Numbered from the stretch's first letter, positions 36,097 through 44,786 are shown. The stretch: 64,000 nt of DNA from Devosia sp. (GCA_015234425.1 JADGNE010000006.1:1-64000); one strand, 5' to 3'. The notes: generated from the sequence alone by a model not told the origin. Numbers and translations: made by a program.

Positions 36097-36265
36097 AAAA
36101 TCCCTCCAGTGGAGGGATTTTGTCTTTCGAAGCGGTAGGCCCCAGCCACTCGAGCGTAGCTCTCGTGGCCTTAAGCGCTCGCCCTGCCACTCGAGCATAG
36201 CTCTCGTGGCCTTGATGCCTAAAATCCCTCCACCGGAGGGATTTTACCGCGTAGCGGTCGGCATC
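36097..36265. repeat. Structured intergenic block: duplicated hairpins and a 25-bp tandem unit
   Basis: Two near-identical perfect hairpins, AAAATCCCTCC/GGAGGGATTTT, lie at 36097-36121 (loop AGT) and 36221-36245 (loop ACC). Between them GCCACTCGAGCGTAGCTCTC and GCCACTCGAGCATAGCTCTC, each followed by GTGGCCTT, form two tandem units starting at 36145 and 36186. The second hairpin sits inside a nine-pair outer stem (CTTGATGCC at 36211 with GGCATCAAG at 36259), beside a small ACCGC/GCGGT hairpin. The A/T-flanked stems can terminate transcription in both directions; the rest is unexplained. Confidence 0.7.
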
Positions 36266-37361
36266 AAGTATTAAACTTGAACATCATGACGTCGCCGTCC
36301 TTGACGACATATTCCTTGCCTTCGTCGCGAGCCTTGCCCGCTTCCTTGGCAGCGACTTCGCCGCCCAGGGTGACGAAATCATCAAAGCCGATGGTCTGGG
36401 CACGGATGAAGCCGCGCTCGAAATCGGTGTGGATGACGCCAGCGGCAGCCGGAGCCTTGTCGCCCTTATGGATGGTCCAGGCGCGGGTTTCCTTGGGGCC
36501 GACCGTGAAATAGGTCTGCAGACCAAGCAGGTCATAGGCCTCGCGGATCAGGCGATTGAGGCCGGGCTCATGCAGGCCCAGCGATTCCAGATACTCAGCC
36601 TGTTCGGCATCCGGAAGCTGCGCCAGCTGGCTCTCGATCTCGGCCGAGATGATCACCACGCCGGCGTCGTTCGCCTTGGCATATTCAGCAACCTGCGCGC
36701 TCATCGCATTGCCGCCGTCAGCCGAACCTTCGTCCACGTTGCAGACATAGAGCACGGGCTTGGAGGTCAAGAGCTGCAGTTCCTGGAAGGCCTTTTCTTC
36801 CTCATTGGAACGCTCGACAAAGCGGGCAGACTTGCCATCGCGCAACAGCAGGAGCGCGCGGTCGATCAGCTCGAGCGTGACCTTGGCGTCCTTATCGTTG
36901 CCCTTGGCCTTCTTTTCGACGCCGGCGCGGCGCTTCTCGAGGCTTTCGAGGTCGGCGAGCATCAGCTCGGTCTCGACGACTTCGGCGTCGGCCAGCGGAT
37001 CGACCTTGTTGGCCACGTGAATGATGTTGCCGTCTTCAAAGCAGCGCAGCACATAGGCAATGGCGTCGCACTCGCGGATATTGGCGAGGAACTGGTTGCC
37101 GAGGCCTTCGCCCTTGGAGGCGCCCTTCACGAGGCCCGCGATATCCACGAAGCTCATGCGCGCCGGCAGGATCGCCTGCGACTTGCCGATGGCGGCCAGC
37201 TTGGCAAGGCGCGGATCGGGCACGGGAACGTCGCCCACATTGGGCTCGATGGTGCAGAACGGGAAATTGGCGGCCGCGGCGGCTGCCGTGCGGGTCAAAG
37301 CATTGAAAAGCGTCGACTTGCCAACATTCGGCAGGCCGACGATGCCCATTTTAAAGCCCAT
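36264..37361 (-). CDS. ychF: Redox-regulated ribosome-binding ATPase YchF
   Basis: YchF is an Obg-family P-loop protein that binds ribosomes and prefers ATP to GTP. The 365-residue protein has the G1 loop GLPNVGKST (about 8-16) and G3 [18 protein letters not shown] helical coiled-coil insertion (about 130-200) and a C-terminal TGS-like domain ([16 protein letters not shown] to VMMFKFNT) follow. I start at the ATG with GGAG seven bases upstream (37361), which gives the conserved [12 protein letters not shown]; 25 further upstream codons are unsupported. pth, its frequent neighbour elsewhere, is 12 kb away here. Confidence 0.97.
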   Translation of the reverse strand: MGFKMGIVGLPNVGKSTLFNALTRTAAAAAANFPFCTIEPNVGDVPVPDPRLAKLAAIGKSQAILPARMSFVDIAGLVKGASKGEGLGNQFLANIRECDAIAYVLRCFEDGNIIHVANKVDPLADAEVVETELMLADLESLEKRRAGVEKKAKGNDKDAKVTLELIDRALLLLRDGKSARFVERSNEEEKAFQELQLLTSKPVLYVCNVDEGSADGGNAMSAQVAEYAKANDAGVVIISAEIESQLAQLPDAEQAEYLESLGLHEPGLNRLIREAYDLLGLQTYFTVGPKETRAWTIHKGDKAPAAAGVIHTDFERGFIRAQTIGFDDFVTLGGEVAAKEAGKARDEGKEYVVKDGDVMMFKFNT

Positions 37362-37475
37362 GGGAAACTCCGGGGATAAGTTGGGTTCCAATTGGGTCGG
37401 ATTGGCCGGGATGTCAACCTCGTCGCGGCGCGACACCGCGCCTTCCCGGCCAGCGAAATGGAGGAGATAGGGCCC

Positions 37476-39017
37476 TCACCCCATCTCCTGGACGATGCGC
37501 AGAAACTCGGCGTGGCCCAGCGCCTGATTGGCCGCGGCGCGATATTCTTTCACCAGCCCGTCAAAGGTCTGCTGGGCAAACCGGCGCAGTTTGGGATCGA
37601 CCTCCATCTCCTGCCGCGCCAATTGCTGGTCGAGCAGGCCGAGGCCATTGAGCACCGGGTAATGGAGCTGCGTTTCAATATGCGGCAGCCCGCCGAGATA
37701 GTTCGGAAAGTGCTCGTTGCGCGGCATTTCCTTCTGCCAGCGCGCGAGGCGCTCCCTGGTCTCGGGATGAATGCGATTGGCCCGCACTTCACGCCAGAAC
37801 GGGGTATCGTCGCGCTCGGTGACGTAATGGGTATTCACGAACGTGCGGAAGTCATCGACCTGCCGGCCGACCCGGGCATTATAGTCGTCCCGCGCCTTGG
37901 GCGTGATCTTGCCCGGCTCGTCCATATAGCGCTGCGCGAACAGCATCATCTGCACGATCGTGCCGTGGATGGATGTGGATTCGAGCGGTTCGAGAAAGCT
38001 CGAGGAGAGCCCCACCGCCACGCAGTTGCCGATCCAGGCCTTTTCCAGCCGCCCGATCTGGAAGCGGATATCGCTGCGCACTTCGATCTCGTGACCGAGC
38101 ACGCGCTCAACTTCCGCCTTGGCCTCGTCAGGCGTCGAAAACTCGTCCGAATAGACATAGCCGCAGCCATAGCGGGTGCGGGTCGGGATCTGCCACATCC
38201 AGCCCGAACTCTGGGCCCAGGCGCGGGTATAATTGGCCAGCTCTTCGCCCGGATTGATATCGACCCAGAACGGCAGCGCCCGGTTGACCGGCAGCTCATG
38301 GGCATAGGATTTCCACGGGGCGTCCAGCGCCTTGACGATGAGTTGCTTTCGGAACCCCGTCGCGTCGATGAAAAAGTCGCCCTCGAGACGGGAATTGTCA
38401 TCGAGCACGAGGGCGGAGATATCGCCGGTCTCGCCATTGCGCTCGACGCCGGCGACCATGGCATCGACTTTTTCGACGCCCTTGGACTTGCTGGCGAAGA
38501 ACTTTCCGACCAGCGCCTGATCGAAATGGAAGGCGTGATGGAAGGGCCCAAGCGGGATCAGCGAGCCATCCGGTTTTTGCGCATAGGGCGCTTTTTTCTG
38601 CTCAAGCAAATGCTGGAAGAGGTGCATCTCCTGCACCGCCCTGCCCGCGGCGACGGCATAGACATTGAGATAGTCGGACGGCGCGCCCGGCGGGGCCTGC
38701 ACCACCTGATGGGGATCATCGATCGGCCCATAATAGGTAAAGCCCTTGCGCCGCCAGTGCTCGTGCCGAATGCCCAGCTTGAAGCTCGCGTCCGTCTTGC
38801 GGAAGAATTCGAACTCGTCGATGCCAAAGTGCTTCAGCAGCACCCGGAACGCGGCAGTCGTGGCCTCTCCCACGCCGACGGTGGGAATGCGCGAGCTCTC
38901 GACCACGGAAATCCTGAAGTTGAAGCCGCGCCGCCGCGCCTCATCCTGAATGATGAAGGCGGCGATCCACCCCGCGGTACCGCCACCGACGATGACGAAA
39001 TGAGCCGGCTGTGCCAT
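37476..39017 (-). CDS. Flavin-dependent halogenase (tryptophan halogenase family)
   Basis: The 513-residue protein has the FAD motif VIVGGGTAGWIAA (8-20) and the catalytic-lysine region SFKLGIRHEHW. The WxWxIP signature (SGWMWQIPTRTRYG) and LEPLESTSIHG with the conserved Glu are also present. These are the hallmarks of flavin-dependent halogenases, which use FADH2, O2 and halide to make hypohalous acid that reacts with a bound substrate. No biosynthetic cluster, TonB receptor or flavin reductase gene is adjacent, so the substrate is open. Free Trp is not guaranteed, because many members act on other indoles or carrier-bound molecules. Confidence 0.9.
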   Translation of the reverse strand: MAQPAHFVIVGGGTAGWIAAFIIQDEARRRGFNFRISVVESSRIPTVGVGEATTAAFRVLLKHFGIDEFEFFRKTDASFKLGIRHEHWRRKGFTYYGPIDDPHQVVQAPPGAPSDYLNVYAVAAGRAVQEMHLFQHLLEQKKAPYAQKPDGSLIPLGPFHHAFHFDQALVGKFFASKSKGVEKVDAMVAGVERNGETGDISALVLDDNSRLEGDFFIDATGFRKQLIVKALDAPWKSYAHELPVNRALPFWVDINPGEELANYTRAWAQSSGWMWQIPTRTRYGCGYVYSDEFSTPDEAKAEVERVLGHEIEVRSDIRFQIGRLEKAWIGNCVAVGLSSSFLEPLESTSIHGTIVQMMLFAQRYMDEPGKITPKARDDYNARVGRQVDDFRTFVNTHYVTERDDTPFWREVRANRIHPETRERLARWQKEMPRNEHFPNYLGGLPHIETQLHYPVLNGLGLLDQQLARQEMEVDPKLRRFAQQTFDGLVKEYRAAANQALGHAEFLRIVQEMG

Positions 39018-39148
39018 GCAAAAATCCTCCCCCGCATGACGCTATGGTGCCGCTCTCAGCCGGGCAATCCCTCCTGTGAAAGCCGGAAGTTTTCTCCTCT
39101 TTGCCGCAGACATGCCAAACCGCCGCCCGGCCATAAAAGGCGTCGCGG

Positions 39149-39462
39149 AGACACGGTCGCGATGCCCCACGGCACGCGGTGCGAAGCGGCTTTCGCCCCA
39201 AAGGTAGAGTAGTAGAAGAGGCGAAAGCCGCTTCCCACGACCGGTTTTTTTAAGCGCATGCCTTGAGCGGCCCCCTTGCGGGTGGTGCTGGGCCCTGCGT
39301 CGAGGCATGACCCCGAAAGGCAGAACCGGCACCGGCCGGTGGTCGGCATCCACGCCCCCGCCCAGGCGACCCCGTGCGGCCCGTCTCCCCGCCCGACGCT
39401 TCGTCGGCGCCGCGTGTTATCGGCGGGAACGGGGAGATGATAGCACGAGAAATTAGGGGTGG
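39149..39462 (-). repeat. Long intergenic repeat, copy B (inverted copy of 1039-1358)
   Basis: The reverse complement matches copy A from TTATCCC at the outer end to a GGGGC(A/G)TC segment at the inner end. The terminal hairpin is perfect here: 39183-39197 pairs with 39220-39234 over 15 bases. The loop differs in sequence from that of copy A, so the stem is kept while the loop drifts. It lies in the 616-bp gap between the halogenase and the second GH4 gene. No transposase is nearby. Confidence 0.75.
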
Positions 39463-39518
39463 GATAAGCGGTGCAAGTGGGCCTGGGTGTTGGCCCCTAA
39501 GCAGACACCCGCTCCTCG

Positions 39519-39539
39519 CCTCCCCCTGGTAGGGGGAGG
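39519..39539. repeat. Dispersed CCTCCCCCT/AGGGGGAGG palindrome, copy 3
   Basis: A perfect nine-pair stem with a GGT loop, of the same core as the copies at 13355 and 56875. It lies between the long repeat and the terminator of the second GH4 gene. Confidence 0.6.
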
Positions 39540-39577
39540 GACAGATCGCACTCTTGGCGAGATTGCCCCCGTCCAAC

Positions 39578-39605
39578 AAAAAGCCCCCGGTGGAGGGCCG
39601 GGGGC
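39578..39605 (-). terminator. Rho-independent terminator of the second GH4 gene
   Basis: On the minus strand GCCCCCGG and CCGGGGGC pair perfectly over eight bases with a seven-base loop. TTTTT follows. It lies 29 bases after the stop codon. Confidence 0.88.
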
Positions 39606-39633
39606 AGGTGACGCCAGGGAGGTCGCGTCGTAA

Positions 39634-41088
39634 TTAGTGGTGGCCGCCGGAGAGTTCGCGCAGCTCTTCGACCGAACGGACCCGCTTTCGCGCGGCCCCT
39701 TCCCAGTCGCGGGTCTTGACCGTGGACTTGGCGACGCGCTCGCGGGCCGCCGGGATGGCGTCGGCGAATTGCGGCAGCCATTCGGCCTGGGCAACGACCA
39801 TTTCATCGACCATGGCCCAGACCTCGTCCGGCGTGCAGATGGCCCCTACCAGCGGATCATGCAGCACGGCAAGCTTGAGCGTATCGAGGTCACCCGTCAT
39901 GGCAGCCTCGACCGAGAGGCGCTGCACAGAGATCGAGACCGAGCACGTGGCCGCGCAGGCGGTCGGCAGGGTAACACCCTCGATCATGTTGATGCCGAAG
40001 CGATCGACATAGCCTGGGCTTTCGATGATCGCGTCATCGGGCAGATTGGTGATGATGCCATTGTTGCGGCGGTTGAAATGGCCGCGATAAACGCGCCCCG
40101 TTTCCAGCGCCTCGATGATGTAGCTGGCGTGTTCGCTGGTGCGCTTGTAGTCCGAGAGCGGCTTGCTGGCCTCCGCCTTGAACATCGGGAAATCGGTCTC
40201 GAACCAGTTCCGGCGCTCGGTGGAATAGCGCAGGTAACCGCCGGTCTCGCCGTGGATCCAATGGCTCATGTCGATCCAGCGATTGATCTCGTCGGGACGC
40301 TTCCGATACCACGGGAGATATTCGGACAAATGGCCATTACTCTCGGTGGAATAGACGCCGAACCGCTTGAGCACGTCGATGCGCACTTTTTCGGTCTGCG
40401 AATAGACCGGATGCGCCTCAAAGCCGGCGATCAGCTCTTCCTTCTCGATCTTGCGGCCCTTGGCGCGGATATCGATGTACCAGGTCTGGTGATTGATGCC
40501 CGAACAGACATAGTCGAGGTCCTCGTCGCTGACGCCAAGCACCTCGGCGATCTGGTGCGCGCCGTGCTGCACGCCGTGGCAGAGACCGACAATATTGACC
40601 CCGCCAAATTGCTCGGCGGCCCAGGTGTTCATCGCCATGGGGTTGGCATAGTTGAGGAACAGCGCGCCGGGCTCCGCCACCTCCCGGATGTCCTTGCAGA
40701 AATCGAGGATGACCGGAATGTTGCGCTGGCCATACATGATGCCGCCGGCGCAGATCGTGTCGCCGACGCATTGGTCGACGCCATATTTGAGCGGAATATT
40801 GACGTCGGTGGCATAGGCCTCGAGCCCGCCCACCCGCACGCAGCTCATGATATAGCGCGCGCCGGTCAGCGCCTCGCGCCGATTGGTGGTGGCCGTCACC
40901 TTGGCCGGCAGATTGTTCACCGAAACAATGGTCTCGATGATCTGCCGCACCATGTCGAGATTATGTGCGCTGATATCGGTCAACGCGAATTCGACATCGG
41001 CGAACTCGGCGACCTTGAGGATGTCGGAAATCAGCGTCTTGGTGAAACCGACGGACCCCGCGCCGATGATGGCGACCTTGAAAGACAT
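39634..41088 (-). CDS. Glycoside hydrolase family 4, second copy (alpha-glucosidase/galactosidase)
   Basis: The 484-residue GH4 protein has the NAD motif VAIIGAGSVGFTKTL near the N-terminus, NYANPMAMNTW, GLCHGVQHGAH with the metal Cys-His and CSGINHQTWYIDI with a further metal His. It is clearly related to the enzyme at 25090 but differs throughout, so it is not a recent duplicate. It may act on other alpha-glycosides. GGGG lies six bases before the chosen ATG (41088). A divergent AraC-type gene starts about 100 bases away and is its likely regulator; no transporter genes are adjacent. Confidence 0.9.
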   Translation of the reverse strand: MSFKVAIIGAGSVGFTKTLISDILKVAEFADVEFALTDISAHNLDMVRQIIETIVSVNNLPAKVTATTNRREALTGARYIMSCVRVGGLEAYATDVNIPLKYGVDQCVGDTICAGGIMYGQRNIPVILDFCKDIREVAEPGALFLNYANPMAMNTWAAEQFGGVNIVGLCHGVQHGAHQIAEVLGVSDEDLDYVCSGINHQTWYIDIRAKGRKIEKEELIAGFEAHPVYSQTEKVRIDVLKRFGVYSTESNGHLSEYLPWYRKRPDEINRWIDMSHWIHGETGGYLRYSTERRNWFETDFPMFKAEASKPLSDYKRTSEHASYIIEALETGRVYRGHFNRRNNGIITNLPDDAIIESPGYVDRFGINMIEGVTLPTACAATCSVSISVQRLSVEAAMTGDLDTLKLAVLHDPLVGAICTPDEVWAMVDEMVVAQAEWLPQFADAIPAARERVAKSTVKTRDWEGAARKRVRSVEELRELSGGHH

Positions 41089-41186
41089 TGGATGCCCCAC
41101 TCCCTGGCAGCATGACTATTGCGCTCATTGCTAGCGCGCTGCGCCATGCTCGTGTAGAGAAAGCTTGTGCGAACGCGGGTAATTTT

Positions 41187-42056
41187 GTGCTCTCCCAGCT
41201 TCTCGACCATGGCCACGACATCCGAACCCTGGGCCTGCCCCGCAGCGCGGCGCCGCTTCATTGCATGGCCGTGGCAGCGGGCCATGAACAGCGTCGCAAT
41301 GAGGTCTATTCCTGGGACGGCATGAAGCGCGGCACTGCCCCCTTCCTCGTCATCCAGCACACGACGCTGGGTGAAGGCCGGCTGGACTTTGCCGGTGCGC
41401 ACCATCGCCTCCGGCCCGGCAGCACCATGCTCGTCACCATGCCCCACGCCCATCGCTACTGGCTCGAACGCGGCGGCCACTGGGAATATTTCTGGCTGTT
41501 GCTCAACGGGCGCGAGGCGCTGCGCCTTGCCCGCGAAATCATCGACAGCGCCGGCCCCGTTCTCGAACTGTCCCCGACGCAGATCGACCGGCTCGCCGCC
41601 GCCTGCCTTTCCCTGCTCACCCTAGCCGAACCGACGCCGGGTGAGGCGTCGAGCGCAGCCTATGCCGCCATGACCAGCCTCCATGACAGCGTCTTCGGCA
41701 ATCGCCCTGCCCCCGAGCGCACGCTCGCGCCGGCCATCACCCGTGTGCTTGCCCATATCGACGGCGAGCTTGGCGCCGCCCTGCCGGTCGAGCATCTCGC
41801 GGCGATTGCGGGCATGAGCCGGGCCCATTTCGTCCGCAGTTTCTCGGCCGCCATGGGTCGCGGACCTGCCGAATACGTGCAGGACAAACGCCTCGAGCGC
41901 GTCGAACGCCTGCTCCTGGCCAGCGAAATGAGCGTCGCCGAGATCGCTGCTGCAACCGGCTTTGCCGATGGCAATTACCTCGCCAAGGTGCTGCGCCGCC
42001 GCCGGGGCGTCGCGCCGCTCGAATTCCGCGCCGCTGGCCGTCGGGCGGAAATGTGA
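41187..42056 (+). CDS. AraC family regulator divergent from the second GH4 gene
   Basis: This roughly 289-residue regulator has an N-terminal sugar-sensing cupin (VAAGHEQRRNEVYSWDG, then FLVIQHTTLGEGRL and MPHAHRYWLER). Two C-terminal helix-turn-helices follow (VEHLAAIAGMSRAHFVRSFSA and VAEIAAATGFADGNYLAKVLRR). The start is uncertain: GTG at 41187 (used here), ATG at 41265, or further upstream starts that would run into the GH4 promoter. Divergence from the GH4 gene and the AraC-binding domain suggest control of that gene by its sugar. It is not close to the regulator at 32744. Confidence 0.83.
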   Translation: MLSQLLDHGHDIRTLGLPRSAAPLHCMAVAAGHEQRRNEVYSWDGMKRGTAPFLVIQHTTLGEGRLDFAGAHHRLRPGSTMLVTMPHAHRYWLERGGHWEYFWLLLNGREALRLAREIIDSAGPVLELSPTQIDRLAAACLSLLTLAEPTPGEASSAAYAAMTSLHDSVFGNRPAPERTLAPAITRVLAHIDGELGAALPVEHLAAIAGMSRAHFVRSFSAAMGRGPAEYVQDKRLERVERLLLASEMSVAEIAAATGFADGNYLAKVLRRRRGVAPLEFRAAGRRAEM

Positions 42057-42164
42057 GGACCCAGATCAACCGGCTCAGAGGCTTGCAAAAACCTCGCCCG
42101 CGCCGTCATCTTGCCACCGCCGACGGCCCATGGCACAAGTTCGGTTGACGTATAGGGAAAGACG

Positions 42165-42638
42165 ATGACCAATCCTGTCACTGCCGGTCGCCGGCATTTT
42201 GAGGACCTTTTCGAAGGCGAGGTGATCGATCTGGGCCACACCAAGGTGACCAAGGACATGATCACCACTTTCGCGCGCGAGTTCGATCCCTTCCCCTTTC
42301 ATCTCGACGAAGAAGCCGCGCGGAAAAGCCTGCTCGGCGGTCTCTCGTCCAGCGGTTGGCAGACCGGCGGCCTCAGCCTGCGCATGCTGGTCGACAGCTT
42401 CCTGTCCAAGGTCGCCTCCTGCGGCGGGCTCGGCTTTACCGACCTCAAATGGAAGAACCCGGTGATGGTCAATGACACCATCGGCGGCACGGTCACCATT
42501 GCCGGGTTGCGCCGCTCGTCCAGCCACCCGCAATGGGGCATTGTCACGCTCGACTTCGACATCCGCAACCAGAACGACAAACCGGTTCTCACCATGCGCC
42601 TCGCCAATCTGGTCGAATGCCGCGAGGTGGCTGCATGA
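42165..42638 (+). CDS. MaoC-like hot-dog dehydratase, first of a pair
   Basis: The 157-residue protein has the (R)-specific hydratase motif near residues 37-48 (FDPFPFHLDEEAA, with catalytic Asp and His). LLGGLSSSGWQTGGL and a final VECREVA strand follow. MaoC proteins hydrate enoyl-CoA or related thioesters. Its stop overlaps the start of a second MaoC gene in ATGA, so the two probably form a heteromer or a fixed pair, as is common in this order. The substrate is not indicated. Confidence 0.9.
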   Translation: MTNPVTAGRRHFEDLFEGEVIDLGHTKVTKDMITTFAREFDPFPFHLDEEAARKSLLGGLSSSGWQTGGLSLRMLVDSFLSKVASCGGLGFTDLKWKNPVMVNDTIGGTVTIAGLRRSSSHPQWGIVTLDFDIRNQNDKPVLTMRLANLVECREVAA

Positions 42639-43192
42639 CCCGCTGGTTCGAAAACATCGTCATCGACGAGGCCTTCCCGCTGGGCAGCCACACATTCACC
42701 GAGGACGAAATCATCGCCTTCGCAAAGCTCTATGATCCGCAGTATTTCCACATCGATTCGGAAGCGGCCAAGCACAGCCATTTCGGCGGCATCATTGCCA
42801 GCGGCTGGCACACGGTCAGCGTCGGGCATCGGCGGATGGTCGATGCACTCGACGCCGAAGCAGAACGCCTGCGCACACTCGGCGAGGAACCCGGCGTTTC
42901 CGGCCCCTCCCCCGGCGTCAATTCCATGGACTTCAAGGTGCCGGTGCGTCCGGGCGACACGGTCTCCTATGAGCTGGTGGTAACAGGCAAGCGTCCCTCC
43001 AACTCCCTGCCGGGCTGGGGCCTCTTGTTCAACCGGCTGACCGCGACCAACCAGCGGGGCGAGCTGGTCTATCGCGCCGAGCTTGTGGGCTTCTCAAAAC
43101 TGCGCGACTACCGCATGCCCCTAAAACTCCGGCTGCTCCTTGCCCTCAGCAAAATTCCCGTGATCGGCCCGAGACTGTCGCGCGGCACTTGA
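42635..43192 (+). CDS. MaoC-like hot-dog dehydratase, second of a pair
   Basis: The 185-residue protein again has the hydratase motif (LYDPQYFHIDSEAA, Asp and His) and FGGIIASGWHTVSVGHR. It is distinct from its partner and carries a C-terminal basic helix (KLRDYRMPLKLRLLLALSKI) that might contact the membrane or a partner. Translational overlap with the first gene points to a stoichiometric complex. No acyl-CoA synthetase or dehydrogenase gene is next to the pair, so the pathway is open. Confidence 0.9.
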   Translation: MTRWFENIVIDEAFPLGSHTFTEDEIIAFAKLYDPQYFHIDSEAAKHSHFGGIIASGWHTVSVGHRRMVDALDAEAERLRTLGEEPGVSGPSPGVNSMDFKVPVRPGDTVSYELVVTGKRPSNSLPGWGLLFNRLTATNQRGELVYRAELVGFSKLRDYRMPLKLRLLLALSKIPVIGPRLSRGT

Positions 43193-43223
43193 AACCGAAA
43201 GGGCGCCCCGGCACTCTCCTGAC

Positions 43224-43568
43224 ATGCTCCGATTCGCCCTCATCTTCTCGCTTCTCGCCGCGTCCGCAACGCCAAGCCTCGCCCAGTCCTACCAAGGCAA
43301 CTGGAGCTGTCGCGACGCGACCACGAACCGCGTCGGCATATTAACGATCTACGGCCAGGTTTATGGCTGGGCCTCGCGCGCCATGGGCGACGCCAATTCG
43401 GGCACCGGCACCACCACGCCCTATGAGGACGGCATCGGCATCAACGACGGCAATCTGCGCGCCAATGCGGGCATCCAGGCCGGTCGCGTGGTTGCGGACG
43501 CCAATTTCGGCGTGGCCCTGCAGCTCGAAACCGCTGACACCATCGTCATGCTCTGCACGCCGCGCTGA
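43224..43568 (+). CDS. Small secreted hypothetical protein
   Basis: I do not recognise this 114-residue protein. It has a clean signal peptide (about 1-20, ending PSLAQ) and a short mature domain. That domain has one cysteine near each end (NWSCRD and VMLCTPR) that could form a disulfide, and a beta-rich middle (VGILTIYGQVYGWASRAM). It follows the MaoC pair by 31 bases on the same strand and may be co-transcribed. It is likely periplasmic. Confidence 0.7.
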   Translation: MLRFALIFSLLAASATPSLAQSYQGNWSCRDATTNRVGILTIYGQVYGWASRAMGDANSGTGTTTPYEDGIGINDGNLRANAGIQAGRVVADANFGVALQLETADTIVMLCTPR

Positions 43569-43678
43569 GCGGCCGCCGATTTTTTCGGCGATGGCCCATG
43601 GGCTTATCAACCGCAATCGGCGCAAATAGCCGCAGTTCAGCGGTCAGCACTTGAACTTTTCATTCGATCAGGCATTTT

Positions 43679-43721
43679 AGAGGGGCAGCGCCGGGCCCCT
43701 CTGGTCATGGGTTCTCCATGA
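43679..43721 (+). promoter_or_regulatory. Two hairpins in the terC leader
   Basis: AGAGGGGC (43679-43686) pairs with GCCCCTCT (43695-43702), and TCATGG (43705-43710) with CCATGA (43716-43721), just ahead of terC. TerC/Alx genes in many bacteria carry a yybP-ykoY manganese riboswitch. I do not see its conserved bases here, so I report only the structure. The first hairpin could also be a terminator of the upstream transcript. Confidence 0.35.
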
Positions 43722-43766
43722 TGATGTCGGAGCTGCTCCACCAAGTTACATGGAGAAGGTCCGGCG

Positions 43767-44786
43767 ATGGAAATGCTGCTTGCCGCCCTGTCGGGTGATT
43801 TTCTAGGCACCCCTATCTACTTCTGGGTCGCGTTTATCGCGGTCGTCATTGGTCTGCTCGTCTTCGATCTCGGCATTCTGCACCGCGACGAACACGAGAT
43901 CGAGGCCAAGGAAAGCCTGCTGCTTTACGGTTTCTACGTTCTGATCGCCCTCGCCTTCGGCGCCTGGGTCTGGTTCCAGCGCGGCGCGCAGGCAGGCCTT
44001 GAGTTCTATACCGGCTATCTGATCGAGCAATCACTGGCGATGGACAACATGTTCGTCATCGCCACCATCTTCGCCTTCCTCGGCATTCCGCGCCTCTACC
44101 AGCACCGCGTGCTGTTCTGGGGCATCCTGGGCGTGATCCTGTTCCGTGCCGTTCTGATCGGCGTTGGCGCAGCGCTCGTGCACCAGTTCAGCTGGATTCT
44201 GCTGATTTTCGGCGCCTTCCTGATCTTCACCGGCATCAAGATGTTCGGCCATCAGGACGAAGAGCCGAACATGGAAGAGAACAAGATCTACAGGTTCTTG
44301 TCCTCGCGGTTCCGCGTCACCAAGGAGCTGCACGGCCGCAATTTCACGGTCAAGCAGCCTGATCCCAAGACCGGCAAGATCGTCACCTGGCTGACCCCGC
44401 TCGCCATTGCGCTGATCATGGTCGAAGTCGTTGACCTGATCTTTGCCGTGGACTCCGTCCCGGCTGTGTTCGCGGTCACCCAGGACACGTTCATCGTCTA
44501 CACCTCTAACATCTTCGCCGTTCTCGGCCTGCGCGCGCTCTACTTCGCCCTGGCTGCCGCCATGAACCGCTTCCGTTACCTGCAGGTCTCGCTGGCTGTG
44601 ATCCTGGTGCTGATCGGTATCAAGATCTGTCTCGTGCCGTTCGGCATCCACATCGACACCCTGCTCTCGCTGGGCGTGACCCTGTCGATCCTGGCTGCGG
44701 GCGTATTCTACTCGCTGTGGAAGACCCGCAACGAGCCCAACATCAGCGCCGAACAGGATCCTACGCAGGGTCATCTCGAGCCCTGA
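43767..44786 (+). CDS. TerC family membrane protein (Alx-like)
   Basis: The 339-residue polytopic protein shows the TerC/Alx signature: YFWVAFIAVVIGLLVFDLGI, EQSLAMDNMFVIATIF with the conserved acidic pair, then EVVDLIFAVDSVPAVFAVT and YTSNIFAVLGLRALYF. Alx/MntX-like members export manganese, and other TerC proteins help load metals onto secreted enzymes. Nine or so membrane spans are evident. A GGAGAAGG Shine-Dalgarno precedes the ATG. It stands alone, with its own leader and terminator. Confidence 0.93.
   Translation: MEMLLAALSGDFLGTPIYFWVAFIAVVIGLLVFDLGILHRDEHEIEAKESLLLYGFYVLIALAFGAWVWFQRGAQAGLEFYTGYLIEQSLAMDNMFVIATIFAFLGIPRLYQHRVLFWGILGVILFRAVLIGVGAALVHQFSWILLIFGAFLIFTGIKMFGHQDEEPNMEENKIYRFLSSRFRVTKELHGRNFTVKQPDPKTGKIVTWLTPLAIALIMVEVVDLIFAVDSVPAVFAVTQDTFIVYTSNIFAVLGLRALYFALAAAMNRFRYLQVSLAVILVLIGIKICLVPFGIHIDTLLSLGVTLSILAAGVFYSLWKTRNEPNISAEQDPTQGHLEP

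Noticed and set aside
36145..36215. Possible CRISPR-like repeat pair.
   Set aside because: Only two copies with a short spacer, no cas genes, and they sit within a hairpin block.
37392..39212. 606-codon plus-strand frame opposite the halogenase gene.
   Set aside because: The same mirror-frame effect; the minus-strand product carries the halogenase signatures.
39637..41115. Long open frame on the plus strand opposite the second GH4 gene (492 codons).
   Set aside because: It is a mirror frame of a high-GC3 gene; the minus-strand protein has clear GH4 motifs, and the mirror product is compositionally odd and resembles nothing.
43569..43766. yybP-ykoY riboswitch upstream of terC.
   Set aside because: The conserved core bases are not visible; only generic hairpins can be supported.
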